Part shown: one piece after another, positions 34,327 to 43,334 of the stretch | Position numbering within the stretch: position 1 is the stretch's first letter | How the letters are laid out: the number at the start of each line of letters is the position of its first letter | From: Gemmatimonadales bacterium | Lineage (GTDB): Bacteria > Gemmatimonadota > Gemmatimonadetes > Gemmatimonadales > GWC2-71-9 | NCBI GenBank assembly: GCA_020633775.1 | Contig: JACKDA010000045.1 | Location: 1 to 49,655 of the forward strand | DNA: 49,655 nucleotides | Reading direction: 5' to 3' | Notes under the pieces: model-generated | Seen by the model: only the letters and a program-made list of their open reading frames with translations | What the model was told of the DNA's origin: nothing | The model's database searches: none | Program-made: the position numbers and the translations under genes

Positions 34327-34727
34327 TCGTGGCCGACGCAAACCTCATCGCCTACCTGGTGATGCCGGGTGAGCGCACCTCGGAGGCAGAAGCCGTGCTG
34401 GCCAAGGACCCCACCTGGGCGGCGCCGACCTTGTGGCGGAGCGAGATCCTCAGCGTCGTGCACAAGTACGTCATGCGGGGAGATCTGACCGTTGCCCGGG
34501 CGGTCGCCCTGCTGGCGCAGGCGGACGAGATCCTCGGCGGCCGAGAGGCCGATGTGGACTCCCAGCAGGTGCTGGAACTGGCCTCCCGATCACGGTGTAC
34601 GACCTATGACTGTGAGTACGTTGCGTTGGCGGAGTCCCTGGACGTCCCGCTCGTCACGACCGACCGAGCGGTGCTCAAGGCGTTTCCGGCGCGCGCCACG
34701 ACACCGGCGAGCTTCGTCGGCGAGTGA
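34323..34727 (+). CDS. PIN-domain toxin (VapC/FitB type)
   Basis: This is a 134-residue RNase. The acidic residues of the PIN active site are all visible: Asp5 in V-A-D-A-N, Glu41 in W-R-S-E-I, Asp96 in T-Y-D-C-E-Y and Asp114 in T-T-D-R-A. It probably cleaves tRNA or other RNA when free of its antitoxin. It is translationally coupled to the antitoxin gene and appears fully intact, unlike the HepT module 6 kb upstream. Confidence 0.92.
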   Translation: MIVADANLIAYLVMPGERTSEAEAVLAKDPTWAAPTLWRSEILSVVHKYVMRGDLTVARAVALLAQADEILGGREADVDSQQVLELASRSRCTTYDCEYVALAESLDVPLVTTDRAVLKAFPARATTPASFVGE

Positions 34728-34846
34728 CCAATCAGCCGTGGACCGATACGCCGTGTCGCAGGCGTGCATGCCGCTGGGCACCATGATGCCGCACCGCCCA
34801 CGCCGCATCGGCGGCACGCCGCTCCCCTGTGGGCACACCCGTCTCG

Positions 34847-35438
34847 ATGCCGCCTGACAACGAGTGGTCATTCCATCGTGGTAGCGCCCTGGACGCCACC
34901 GATCGGCAATCGCGCCGATCCGCGCTGCTGGCGAGTGTCGCGATTCACGCGGTCATCGTGGCCCTGGTCGTCGGGGTCGGCTTCACCGTTCGACCCGGCG
35001 CGATTCGCACGCTGAACGTCCCGGGGACTCCGGTGTCGAAGGATTCGGCCGGTCTCAGCGCCGGCCTGCCAGCAGGGTCGCGGGACATGGCGGGGCGGCT
35101 GCGAGTCGGTCGGCGACAGCACGAGCGCGGCGGTGCTTCGGGTCGTCCGGCACCGCGTCTCGGCGACTGATGCGCTGGACCCTGGCACCGTCACCCTGGC
35201 GCCGATGGATCCTTCCCTCGTCCGTCCCATCGACAGCGATTCGCTCTGCCAGGTTGCCGGACGCACGATCGACGACCTCGTGCGTCCAGATGCGGGGTAC
35301 CAGCCACGACGATTGTTCCTCGTGCGTGCCGGGGCCGTCTACCTCGCGGTGGACAGCGCGCTGCGACGCACCCTGGAGGGGGAGGGCTTCGTGCTCGACA
35401 GTACGCTGTCGCGGGTGCTCAGCCGCGGAAGGCCGTGA
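34847..35438 (+). pseudogene. Membrane-anchored protein broken by a frameshift
   Basis: The first frame from the ATG at 34847 has a basic start and a membrane helix (L-L-A-S-V-A-I-H-A-V-I-V-A-L-V-V-G-V-G-F), similar to the anchor of TonB-like proteins, then becomes arginine-rich after about 35095 and stops at 35170. A second frame carries on with S-A-A-V-L-R-V-V-R-H-R-V-S and V-Y-L-A-V-D-S-A-L-R-R-T-L to 35438. The two halves look like one gene of about 195 codons with one indel. No named family was recognised. Confidence 0.5.
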
Positions 35439-35481
35439 GGGGGAAGACGTCGGTTGTGGAAGGCTTGCCGCAGACTTCTGA

Positions 35482-35537
35482 ACTGATGCTGAAGGGCATC
35501 GAAGCCCTACCGCGGCATCATCAGTCCCTAGACTTTT
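35482..35537 (+). terminator. Nested hairpin followed by T-run
   Basis: A-C-T-G-A-T-G (35482-35488) pairs with C-A-T-C-A-G-T (35519-35525), and inside it A-G-G-G-C (35493-35497) pairs with G-C-C-C-T (35504-35508). Five T residues follow at 35533-35537. The position, 44 bases after the preceding frame, suits a terminator. Confidence 0.5.
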
Positions 35538-36801
35538 TACCTCGATGAATCGGCGCACGATGTGCGCGATCATCGATTTTGGCTTGGCCTCTCGTGGTGC
35601 GCGCCTTGGGTTCAGGATCGCGCTGTGGTGAGGACCGCCGCAGGTGCGCCGATCGAGCGGGCGTCGCGCGTCCTGGGCGCTCGCCAGCTGGATGTTTTCT
35701 CCTCGCAAGCCGATCTCCGTCCTGACCCGGCTCGTGGGCTCGTTCCCGTGACTGCCGTTCCCGGTTCGACGTGGCGGCGCGATCCATGACCACCTGCGCC
35801 CACCACGGGATGGGCGATGCTCGTCCTCGCCTGGGGCCTCGTCGGTTTGGATCATCGAAGAGGCCCGCGAGCTGCGATCCGTGGCCAGAGGAGTCATCGG
35901 GGCCCGGCAGAGCCGATGACAATAAGGGTCTTGACATTGGACGACAAGTACGCACTTTACCTTCGTGACTTTGTCCTCAACGATGGTCTCGGCCCGACCG
36001 GATGTCCAGGGTCGAAGAACACGCGCGCGGACTGTCGTGACCGCCCGCGTGCTGTCTCGGTTCGAAGCCTTTCCGGGAATAGTCATGAGCTGTTGCGCCG
36101 TCGCCTCGATCAGCTCCGCCACATTGACCGGAGGACCGACACGACGCGACTGATCAACTCCCTGCGTCCCTCTGGTGGCGTTCGCGTGCGTCGGTTCGGG
36201 AGCATGTGCTGCACCACCGTCGGCTGGACGAGAGTTCTCACGCTGGCCGGATTGAACGCGCCACCACTGGAAATCGGCCTGGCCGTTGACCATCGTCTGG
36301 CTCGCGATGGTGGACGCCGCCACCGCGTTCGGATGCTTGGCCGGTCATCGGCGACCCTTTCGCCGTCCGCCGGATGGCGCTGTCGGCTGCTCGCGCTGTC
36401 CCTGGCAGGTCTGGCCGTCGACACGATTTGGGCGGTGTATGGTCGTGCTCGGCGCATGGCTGCTGCAAGCCGACCTGATCCGGCCATCCGATGACCAGAC
36501 CGAAGTGCGAGAACTCAGCAGCCGAGAACCAGGTGGCGGACCCAGGCATGCCGTCTATGCCGAGGAGCTGGATGTCATTCTTCGCGGCAGCGACGATGGA
36601 CGCGATCTTCCGCCGAGGCGTTTTCGACCCATCGGCCTGCTGCGCTGTTCGCTTTCGCGCACTGCTCCTCGAGTTGCGGATTGCTGGATCTTCACCCCGG
36701 AGGCGATGAGTCGATGGCTCCGGTAGCTCTGCGACCGTGTCGACGTATCCCCTCTCGAAGGGCGTCTCGAGTGAACCGCGCAGCGTCTCACGGACGACAC
36801 C
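35538..36801. other. Gene-poor stretch
   Basis: No frame on either strand in these 1.26 kb shows recognisable protein features. The longer frames are rich in arginine, serine and proline and change character without domain structure. The stretch may be an old decayed gene or foreign DNA. It separates the toxin-antitoxin area from a run of frameshifted genes. Confidence 0.45.
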
Positions 36802-37163
36802 ATGCTGAAGACCCTCAATCTTGCCATTCGCTTCCTGCTCGAACTCTGTGGCCTTGGCCTCCTCGCGTACTGGGGAGTACAGGTCGGTGCGAATGCATTC
36901 CTCAAGGAGTCGTCCTCGGGGTCGGCGTGCCACTGATGGCCGCGGTGTTCTGGGCCAGTTTCGTGTCGCCCAAGGCCCGGTTCGGCGGCACCAGGGGTGT
37001 GCGACTGCTGCTCGGCCTGGTGGTCTTCCTCGCCGCGGCCGCGGCGTGGTACGGCCTCGGTCACACCACCGCCGGCATCATCTTCGGGCTGGTCACGATC
37101 CTGAACACGGCGCTCACCTATACCTTCGGTGCCCAGCCGGGTGAAACGAGTCCGAATGACTGA
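36802..37163 (+). pseudogene. YrdB-family (DUF2568) membrane protein with frameshift
   Basis: The first frame begins L-N-L-A-I-R-F-L-L-E-L-C-G-L-G-L-L-A-Y-W-G split across one membrane helix. After a frame change near 36905 the next frame continues V-V-L-G-V-G-V-P-L-M-A-A-V-F-W-A-S-F-V-S-P-K-A and two more helices, ending at 37163. Restoring one base (a G in A-A-G-G-A-G) gives a normal-length family member. The family has no proven function. Its stop overlaps the start of the hydrolase gene that follows. Confidence 0.75.
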
Positions 37164-37959
37164 TACGCGGATGCGGCTGTCGGCCCTCGCGCTGGTCGTG
37201 CTTCCCCTGACCCTCGCGGCGCAGGAGCCGGTGCCGTTCACGGTCACGGTCGACGGCGTCGCGCTGGTCGGCGAGGTGCACACCCTGCCGGGCACCCATC
37301 CGACGACCGCCGTGATCATCGTCGGCGGCTCGGGCTACCAGACTCGCGCCGATGCCGCCAGCGCCGTGGACCTCCTCGCCGACTCCGCCACCGCGGTGGT
37401 GCTGGTCGACCGGCGCGCGGCTACGGCGCGTCGGGGGCGATGCGGTGGTGCCGAGCACGCGCACCACGGCGACCCTGGTGCCGCGGCTCGCGGATGACGT
37501 CATCGCGGTGGCGCACCACCTCCGCGTCATGGGCCACCGGCGCGTCGGCCTCCTCGGCAGCAGCATGGGCGGCTGGGTCAACGTCGCCGCCGCGGCCCGA
37601 TCGGCGACCATCGACTTCATCGTGAACATCAATGGCGGCGGCAGCTCGGTGGGCGTCTCCGATGAGTTCGACCGGCTGACCGACGAGGGGCGCCTCGATG
37701 ATCGCGGACGCCACCGCGGCGGCGACGGTACACCGGTCCCGCCGGCTACGACCCAGCGCCCGACCTGCCGCGCATCCACCAACCGGCGCTCTGGATCTTC
37801 GGGGCTGCCGACGACAGCAACCCGACGGTGCTCGATGTCGAGGCGGTCACTCGGCTCAGGGAGTCGGGGAGCCCGTTCACCGTGCTGGTGCTGGAGGCGA
37901 CCGACCACGAGCTGATCGACCGGACCACGGCATCTACGCCGGCGCCCAGGGGGCCCTGA
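37156..37959 (+). pseudogene. Secreted alpha/beta hydrolase with several frameshifts
   Basis: The ATG at 37156 opens a signal peptide (L-S-A-L-A-L-V-V-L-P-L-T-L-A-A-Q) and the start of a hydrolase (V-I-I-V-G-G-S-G, then V-V-L-V-D-R). The nucleophile motif G-S-S-M-G-G and the acid/base region (W-I-F-G-A-A-D-D-S, A-T-D-H-E-L-I-D) lie in two further frames. Three frame changes are needed (near 37418, 37435 and between 37690 and 37740). All catalytic motifs survive, so decay is recent or the indels are sequence errors. Confidence 0.75.
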
Positions 37960-38096
37960 CGGAGAGCTCGTGTGGGGTGCCGGCGTGTGGTGAGGGGTGG
38001 GGAAGCGGTCTGTCCGCGACCGTGCCGGCCTTGCCGCCGGAGCTGGCGGACGGGCGAGAACTGGTGCGCCGACCTGGCTGCCGCAATGGAGAGCCC

Positions 38097-38591
38097 ATGA
38101 TCCGTGAGTACGCACCACAGGATCTGTCCGCGATCGTCGACCTCATCGGGCGCTCCGTGCGCGAACTGGCGTCTCGTGACTACACCTCCGCACAGATCTC
38201 CGCGTGGTGGCCGGAGCGACCGGATGTCGGTGCGTGGGAACGGCGCCTCGCGACGGGGACGACCTTCGTGGCTGAACGAGAGGGCCGCATGGTCGGGGTG
38301 CTCCGCATGGAGACCAGCGAGCACATCGACCTGCTGTTCGTTCATCCCACGTTCGCCCGGCAGGGTGTCGCGCGAGCCCTGCATGATCGGGCCATGCGAT
38401 GGGCGATCGACGCCGGCGCGAGCCGCCTCACGGCTCACGTGAGCATCACGGCACGTCCCTTCTTTGATCGCATGGGGTTTCGTGTGGTCGCGCCACAGAC
38501 CGTGGAGCGCCACGGGGTCCAACTTCGGAACTTCCGGATGACGCTGGATCTGATGGCTCGCAGCGGCGCCGAGTCGGATTCATCGGCCTAG
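38097..38591 (+). CDS. GNAT-family N-acetyltransferase
   Basis: This is a 164-residue protein. The ATG at 38097 begins the standard I-R-E-Y-A-P-Q-D-L-S-A-I-V-D-L-I fold start. The acetyl-CoA-binding region is L-L-F-V-H-P-T-F-A-R-Q-G-V-A-R-A-L-H (about 85-102, with R/Q-x-x-G-x-A), and the final strand F-F-D-R-M-G-F-R-V-V follows as in the family. The acceptor substrate is unknown; small-molecule or protein amino groups are usual. It is intact, unlike the GNAT remnant at 26.7 kb, to which it is not closely related. Confidence 0.9.
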   Translation: MIREYAPQDLSAIVDLIGRSVRELASRDYTSAQISAWWPERPDVGAWERRLATGTTFVAEREGRMVGVLRMETSEHIDLLFVHPTFARQGVARALHDRAMRWAIDAGASRLTAHVSITARPFFDRMGFRVVAPQTVERHGVQLRNFRMTLDLMARSGAESDSSA

Positions 38592-38685
38592 CCCGATCAC
38601 CCATCAGCGGTCTCGGTCGATCGCCCCCCCACGTGGAGCGATGACTTCTGCCCCGCGCGGCGCGGCACGGACCACGCCCCGCGGA

Positions 38686-39819
38686 TCAGCGCACGACGCA
38701 CTCTGCGCCGAACGTCGGGTCCCCGGGGACCGGTTGCAGCGCAAGGAACTGCTCCGTTGCCTTGGTGGCCGTCGTGTCGTCGCCGAGCGCCTGCGCCACC
38801 ACCGCGGCGGCGCGGTGGGCGAGTGCGAGGTCGGGGTGCGAGGCGATGAGACTGTCGATGGCCGCGGCATGCTGACGAAGACTCGTGGTGTCGCCGCCGG
38901 CCTGCAGCGCGGTGGCGCGGTGCAGCATCGCGAGGGCGCGGAGGCCAGTGAAGTTCCCTGCTGACTCGAGGACACTCTCCACCCGATCGGCCATCCGGGC
39001 GGCGCGCGCGGGATCGCAGGCGCCGAGGAGGTCGACGGCCTCGCGATAGGCCACGAACGCCGGATCGCCCGCGCCGGTCCGCCCGCCGATCCATCGCAGC
39101 ACCCCCGGCTCGGCGAACTGGACGACCGCAGCCACGAGGCGAGCGTCGGAAATGTCATCGCGATCGTGCTGTATCAGGATCGCGCCGGTCTCGACATGCG
39201 TCAGCCGCACCGCGTCACCGAGCCGCTCGAGGCAGAGATGGGCGATCTGCGGGTCGCCGCAGCCGCGATCCGCGAGGACCAACACGCGCGGGACGCGGCT
39301 GAGCAGGGCCACCAACTCGCCCGGGAGCGGCGCCTCCGTGGCGCGAGTCCCGATCCGGACCGGCTCGGGCGGCAGGACCTGCTCGGCCGACCTCGCGCGA
39401 ACGCCCCACCAACCGCCGACCAGCACCACCACCGCCACCACCGCGACGAACCAGCGCCATGACCCTGCAACCGGCTCGGGCGCCGACGCCGGGCCGACGA
39501 TCGTGGCCCGGAGGGCGTAGCCATGGCCGCGCGCGCTGTCGAGCACGGCCGGGTCGTAGCCGGCCTCCTCCAGGGCGCGTCGCACCAGCCGCACCCGCTG
39601 CTTGAGGGTGTCGGGGCTGAGGTGGGTGTCCGGCCAGACGGCGGCCTCGAGCTGGTCCGAGGCGACGAACGCCGGCGCCGAGGCGTGGAGGACCTCGAGG
39701 AGCCGGAGCGAGAGTGGCGGCAGCTCGACGACGCGCCCTCCGGGGCCGATCAGGCGACGCGCCGGGCGGTCGACCGTGACGGTCGGCAGCGTGGAGGCCG
39801 CGTCAGGACTGGCGTTCAC
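38686..39819 (-). CDS. Membrane-anchored winged-helix transcription regulator
   Basis: This is a 377-residue CadC-like protein starting with a GTG at 39819. Residues about 15-104 form an OmpR/PhoB-type winged helix (L-S-L-R-L-L-E-V-L-H, then D-T-L-K-Q-R-V-R-L-V-R-R-A-L, and the wing G-H-G-Y-A-L). A membrane helix spans about 122-140 (W-F-V-A-V-V-A-V-V-V-L-V-G-G-W-W). The outer part (about 145-377) has V-L-V-L-A-D-R-G-C-G and TPR-like helices near the C-terminus. It should sense something outside the cytoplasm and bind DNA directly. Three tandem repeats overlap its start region. Confidence 0.85.
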   Translation of the reverse strand: MNASPDAASTLPTVTVDRPARRLIGPGGRVVELPPLSLRLLEVLHASAPAFVASDQLEAAVWPDTHLSPDTLKQRVRLVRRALEEAGYDPAVLDSARGHGYALRATIVGPASAPEPVAGSWRWFVAVVAVVVLVGGWWGVRARSAEQVLPPEPVRIGTRATEAPLPGELVALLSRVPRVLVLADRGCGDPQIAHLCLERLGDAVRLTHVETGAILIQHDRDDISDARLVAAVVQFAEPGVLRWIGGRTGAGDPAFVAYREAVDLLGACDPARAARMADRVESVLESAGNFTGLRALAMLHRATALQAGGDTTSLRQHAAAIDSLIASHPDLALAHRAAAVVAQALGDDTTATKATEQFLALQPVPGDPTFGAECVVR

Positions 39820-39844
39820 CGACCTTCACCGAGCTTCACCGTCG
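39815..39844. promoter_or_regulatory. Three 10-bp tandem repeats, likely operator
   Basis: T-T-C-A-C-C-G occurs three times at exact 10-base steps (39815, 39825, 39835), so the copies face the same side of the helix. The first copy overlaps the GTG start of the regulator. OmpR/PhoB-type winged helices bind such direct repeats, so self-repression is likely, with possible control of the divergent gene at 39964. Confidence 0.6.
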
Positions 39845-39963
39845 CTCCCTTTCGTGCCGATGGCCCACGGGGTGATGGTGGGCAGCGCGACCCGCCGATG
39901 GGTCAACCTAACGCTGCCCGACCGGAGGACTGTCGTGCCACTCCCGACGCACTCCCACACCCG

Positions 39964-41328
39964 ATGACACTGAGGACTCCTGCCGTGATATCTCTCCGCC
40001 CGCTTGCTCCCCTGGCACTCGGTGCCGCGCTGTCGCTCCTCTCCCCATTGGCTATGGGCGCCCAGGCCGCCGCCCCGACCTGGTGCCCCCAGGCGACGCC
40101 GATCTGGAGCGAGTACTGGGTCCACCTCGCCTTCGCCGAATCGCCGTTCGAGGAGATCCGCGGGACGACGCGGATCACCGCAGCCGAGGCCGCGACCCGC
40201 AACCACTACCGCCTCGATCGCGATCGCGAGGGGCGGGTGGTCCGGGTCACCTTCGCCCTCGGCGACACGCCGCGCATCCCGAACCACACCGGCAACGCGC
40301 TCTCCGAGGCGCCGATCGTCGAGGTCTGTCCCGGGACGCTGCTCGAGCGGCGTCGGTTTCGCGACGCGCATGGCAACCCGATCCTCATCCGCGGCAACGT
40401 CGCGGAGGAGCGCTACACCCTCGACTCGCTCGGCTACCGGCGTGCGCTCACCTTCCACGATCCCGATGGCGTGGCGGTCGAGAACGGCTGGGGGATCGCC
40501 CGCTACACCTGGGAGATCCAGAAGGACGGCGCCGTGATCGAGGAACGCTTCGATGCGGCGGGTCGGCCCGCCGAGATCCGACCGGGATTCCCGTTCTTCC
40601 GGATCCGGCTCAGTTTCGGGGCCAACGGCTGGATCGCGCTGATGGAGAACATCGACTCGGCGGGTCGTCTGGTGGAGAACGATCTCGACGCTGCGCAGGA
40701 CAAGCTCGAGTACCGTGCCAGCGGCCAGATGCTCGCGTGGAACGTCTACGATGGCGCCGAGCGGCGGAGCGAGGGGAATGGGCCGCGGGTGGCGCGCGGG
40801 ATCCGCGAGTTCGATCCGTTCGGGTACGAGGCCGGCGAGTGGTACCTCGACCGGAATGGGCAGCGCATCGCCAACGCGTATGGCTTCTTCCGCTCGCGGG
40901 CGACCTTCGATGAGTTCGGCAACATGCTCTCGCGATTCAATCACGACTCGACCGGCGCGCGTCTCCCCAATGCGCGGACGGGATACGCCGGCTACGTGTA
41001 CCGGTGGGATGCCACGGGGCTGCACGAGCTCGAGGTGGGATTTCGCGGGATCGATGGCGAGCCGGTCGATCACCGCCAGCGGGGGTATCACCGCCGAGTG
41101 AACCGCCATGACACGGCGGGCGACCTGGTCGAGACGCGATTCGAGGACATCGCGGGGCGCCTCGTGAACCGGACCGACAACGGCATCGCCCGGATCGTGC
41201 ACCGCCACGACGAGCGACACCGCCTGGTGGAGACCCGGTGGTACGATGCTGCGGGAGCGGCCGTGGCCGTCAACGGGGAGATGGTGCGGCGGGTGGAATA
41301 CCGGCCGGACGGGTATCCGGTGAGGTGA
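39964..41328 (+). CDS. Secreted YD-repeat-like protein
   Basis: This is a 454-residue exported protein with a signal peptide (L-A-P-L-A-L-G-A-A-L-S-L-L-S-P-L, cleavage near M-G-A-Q-A). The mature part is a chain of about 12 short beta repeats of the form R-x-x-F/Y-D-x-x-G-x-x-x (for example R-R-F-R-D-A-H-G-N-P-I, A-T-F-D-E-F-G-N-M-L-S-R-F, R-W-Y-D-A-A-G-A-A-V), like RHS/YD shells but small. Two cysteines near the N-terminus may pair. It is divergent from the membrane regulator, the starts being 144 bases apart, and is the obvious candidate target. Confidence 0.78.
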   Translation: MTLRTPAVISLRPLAPLALGAALSLLSPLAMGAQAAAPTWCPQATPIWSEYWVHLAFAESPFEEIRGTTRITAAEAATRNHYRLDRDREGRVVRVTFALGDTPRIPNHTGNALSEAPIVEVCPGTLLERRRFRDAHGNPILIRGNVAEERYTLDSLGYRRALTFHDPDGVAVENGWGIARYTWEIQKDGAVIEERFDAAGRPAEIRPGFPFFRIRLSFGANGWIALMENIDSAGRLVENDLDAAQDKLEYRASGQMLAWNVYDGAERRSEGNGPRVARGIREFDPFGYEAGEWYLDRNGQRIANAYGFFRSRATFDEFGNMLSRFNHDSTGARLPNARTGYAGYVYRWDATGLHELEVGFRGIDGEPVDHRQRGYHRRVNRHDTAGDLVETRFEDIAGRLVNRTDNGIARIVHRHDERHRLVETRWYDAAGAAVAVNGEMVRRVEYRPDGYPVR

Positions 41329-41366
41329 GGGGGGGCCGGGGGCGTGCGCGAAGTGTGACTTGCGGG

Positions 41367-41470
41367 CATCGACCTCCTCCAGGTCGTGCGGGCGCTTGAG
41401 AAGGCGGGCTTCCGGGTGGCGCGTCAGGGTTGGTACGTCGTCAGAACGACGGCATGGGGATCGCATCCCG
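41367..41470 (+). pseudogene. HicA toxin remnant
   Basis: The sequence repeats the start of the HicA gene at 44.1 kb for about 95 bases: I-D-L-L-Q-V-V-R-A-L-E-K-A-G-F-R-V-A-R-Q-G split from the ending W-Y-V-V. The catalytic histidine of the intact gene (G-K-H-V-V) is replaced by tyrosine (G-W-Y-V-V), the start codon is lost and the rest is missing. No HicB gene adjoins it. Confidence 0.75.
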
Positions 41471-41645
41471 GGTGCCGGCAGTCGAGTGCCGCCACCGGAC
41501 TGCCTCGCCAGGACGCTGTCCCCAACCGTCGCCCCACTGGCCGAACCACCCAGCGCGCGGCATACTCCAGCCTCTGAGCCGAGGTCCGGCGCCGCCGGCC
41601 GGCCTTCGCGCTCCCGTATAGGGCCATCCGAGCAGCGGGGTTCTC

Positions 41646-42197
41646 ATGGACGTCCTGAGTGGTTCCGTCGTCATCCCGATGGTGCTGTTCGTTCCTGGCG
41701 TACTCGTCGTGGGACTCCTGCTGCTCTGGGCGTATGGCGTTGCACGCGACCGCAACCCGCTGCCGTTTCCGGATCGCGACTACCAGGTCTTCTCGGCGGC
41801 GTCGCACACGGGGCTCCTCGCGCTCGAGGAGCTGATGCAGCACTTCGGGCACCGGCCACGTTTCCGGATTGATTCGGAACAGGTCGATCGCACCGTGTTC
41901 AGCAACGGCACGATCATCAACGCCCCGCAGCCCCACATGCTGGCGCAGCTCGGTGATCCCGCCGCCGCCCTGGGGTTCGTGGTCACGGATCCCGAGTGTG
42001 CGGCCCGTGAGGCCGCGGAGCTGTTGCGCCGCCACGGGTGCAGTGGCGAGGTCGTGCTCGGGGCGGAGCCCGGGCTGCCGATCACCTTCGTGCGGACCGA
42101 TGCGCTGAAGAACTCCGCGCTGGTGTTCCGCAAGCATGTCCTCAAGATGGGTGCGCGCCCGCCGGCGTGGACGCCACGGGAGCCGAAGCTGGTGTGA
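41646..42197 (+). CDS. Single-pass membrane protein of unknown function
   Basis: This is a 183-residue protein. One N-terminal helix (V-V-I-P-M-V-L-F-V-P-G-V-L-V-V-G-L-L-L-L-W) is followed by a soluble domain with R-D-Y-Q-V-F-S-A-A-S-H, D-R-T-V-F-S-N-G-T-I-I-N and a basic C-terminus (F-R-K-H-V-L-K-M-G). The soluble part is likely cytoplasmic. No family was recognised. It begins 176 bases after the HicA remnant. Confidence 0.7.
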   Translation: MDVLSGSVVIPMVLFVPGVLVVGLLLLWAYGVARDRNPLPFPDRDYQVFSAASHTGLLALEELMQHFGHRPRFRIDSEQVDRTVFSNGTIINAPQPHMLAQLGDPAAALGFVVTDPECAAREAAELLRRHGCSGEVVLGAEPGLPITFVRTDALKNSALVFRKHVLKMGARPPAWTPREPKLV

Positions 42198-42248
42198 GCA
42201 TCATCGGACGGGTCGCATGCAGCGGCCGTGATCGGGCACGGTAACCCG

Positions 42249-42638
42249 ATGCCCAGACCGCAGACGCCGATGACTGTCGCCACGACGCTGGTGGCCGGGG
42301 TGGTCGCGTTCGCCGTGGTGTATGGCATCTCCGGCAGCGTCCGTGGCACGGAGATGGATGCCGCGGAGGGGATCATCCCCGGCGTGCTCTCCGCGACCAC
42401 CCTGGTGGCATGGGACTACTACCGCTTGCCCGAGCGCGACCGGGTGGCCCCCGCGCACGCCATCGGCCTCGGCGTGCTCAACCTGCTGGCCCTGGCCTGG
42501 GTCGTGGTCATGCGGACCGGTCTTGGCGAGATGCGGTGGCATTCCTGGCTCGCGGGCGCGGTCGCGCTGCTTCCGGCGGCCTATCTCGTCCTTGCGGCCG
42601 TTCGACAGCTGCGAGCAGGGGGCGGGGAGGGGGGGTGA
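42249..42638 (+). CDS. Four-helix membrane protein of unknown function
   Basis: This is a 129-residue protein from the ATG at 42249; a GTG at 42228 is possible and no ribosome site decides between them. The hydrophobic segments are V-A-T-T-L-V-A-G-V-V-A-F-A-V-V-Y, G-V-L-S-A-T-T-L-V-A-W, I-G-L-G-V-L-N-L-L-A-L-A-W-V-V-V and A-V-A-L-L-P-A-A-Y-L-V-L-A-A. A cytoplasmic loop holds R-L-P-E-R-D-R. The tail is glycine-rich. Confidence 0.6.
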   Translation: MPRPQTPMTVATTLVAGVVAFAVVYGISGSVRGTEMDAAEGIIPGVLSATTLVAWDYYRLPERDRVAPAHAIGLGVLNLLALAWVVVMRTGLGEMRWHSWLAGAVALLPAAYLVLAAVRQLRAGGGEGG

Positions 42639-42731
42639 AGCCCGAGTCGGCCGCCCTCCGCGCCCAGTACTCCCCCCGGACCGGGTCGGTCAGGTGCCTG
42701 CGGCTCGGGCCACGGGACTGGTCGCTTCCAA

Positions 42732-42750
42732 CGTATGTATGTCGTATGTA
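42732..42750 (+). promoter_or_regulatory. Direct repeats before brnT
   Basis: C-G-T-A-T-G-T-A occurs at 42732-42739 and again at 42743-42750, 11 bases apart, ending ten bases before the brnT start. One-turn spacing suits two ribbon-helix-helix dimers, so this is a likely BrnA operator. The AT-rich sequence may also include the -10 element. Confidence 0.55.
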
Positions 42751-42759
42751 CATTCGACC

Positions 42760-43056
42760 ATGGGCGAACTCCGGGTCGAATGGGATCCCCGCAAGGCGGC
42801 CGCGAACCTGCGGAAGCATGGCGTCTCGTTCACCGAGGCCGAGACCGTGTTTTCTGACGAGTACGGCCTGCTGATCGATGATCCGGAACACTCCATGGAC
42901 GAGGACCGGTTCATCCTGCTCGGTGTGAGCGCCACGAGTCGACTTCTCGTCGTCGTGCATTGCTACCGCGTCGATGATCTGGTCATCCGGATCATTTCTG
43001 CACGGAAGGCGGACCGTTCCGAGCGTCGGCACTACGAGGAAAGGGGAAGCGGATGA
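42760..43056 (+). CDS. brnT: BrnT ribonuclease toxin
   Basis: This is a 98-residue RNase of the RelE-like fold. The family pattern is clear: V-E-W-D-P-R-K-A-A-A-N-L-R-K-H-G-V-S-F near the start, E-T-V-F-S-D, and the closing R-I-I-S-A-R-K-A with E-R-R-H-Y. It overlaps brnA by four bases and comes first, the normal order for BrnTA. The ATG at 42760 is preceded by a direct-repeat operator candidate. Confidence 0.93.
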   Translation: MGELRVEWDPRKAAANLRKHGVSFTEAETVFSDEYGLLIDDPEHSMDEDRFILLGVSATSRLLVVVHCYRVDDLVIRIISARKADRSERRHYEERGSG

Positions 43057-43283
43057 AGGACCACTACGATTTCTCGAAGGGACGCCCGAACCCGTACGCG
43101 AAGATGCTGAAGAAGCCGGTCACGATCCGCCTGGATGCGGCGACCGTGGAGTACTTCAAGTCGCTCGCCGAGGAGTCGGAGATTCCGTATCAGACACTGA
43201 TCAACCTGTACCTGCGGGACTGCGCCGCGAACAAGAAGCGGTTGGACCTCAAGTGGCGGAAGACGAAGTCGGGCACGACCTGA
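43053..43283 (+). CDS. brnA: BrnA ribbon-helix-helix antitoxin
   Basis: This is a 76-residue antitoxin. The core K-K-P-V-T-I-R-L-D-A-A-T-V-E-Y-F-K-S-L and P-Y-Q-T-L-I-N-L-Y-L-R-D-C match the DUF4415/BrnA ribbon-helix-helix, and the tail is basic (K-K-R-L-D-L-K-W-R-K). It binds BrnT and should repress the operon promoter. It is translationally coupled to brnT through A-T-G-A. Confidence 0.92.
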   Translation: MKDHYDFSKGRPNPYAKMLKKPVTIRLDAATVEYFKSLAEESEIPYQTLINLYLRDCAANKKRLDLKWRKTKSGTT

Positions 43284-43334
43284 CACGGTCCGTCGCGCCA
43301 CACCCCACCGCGATCCCTCTCCCCCGGAGGCCGA

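Noticed and set aside
35817..36494. 225-codon frame in the gene-poor stretch
   Set aside because: It is arginine-rich, has no domain pattern, and its opposite strand is equally open.
39904..39910. A-C-C-T-A-A-C box before the YD-like gene
   Set aside because: No GTTRRRY box follows at attC distance.
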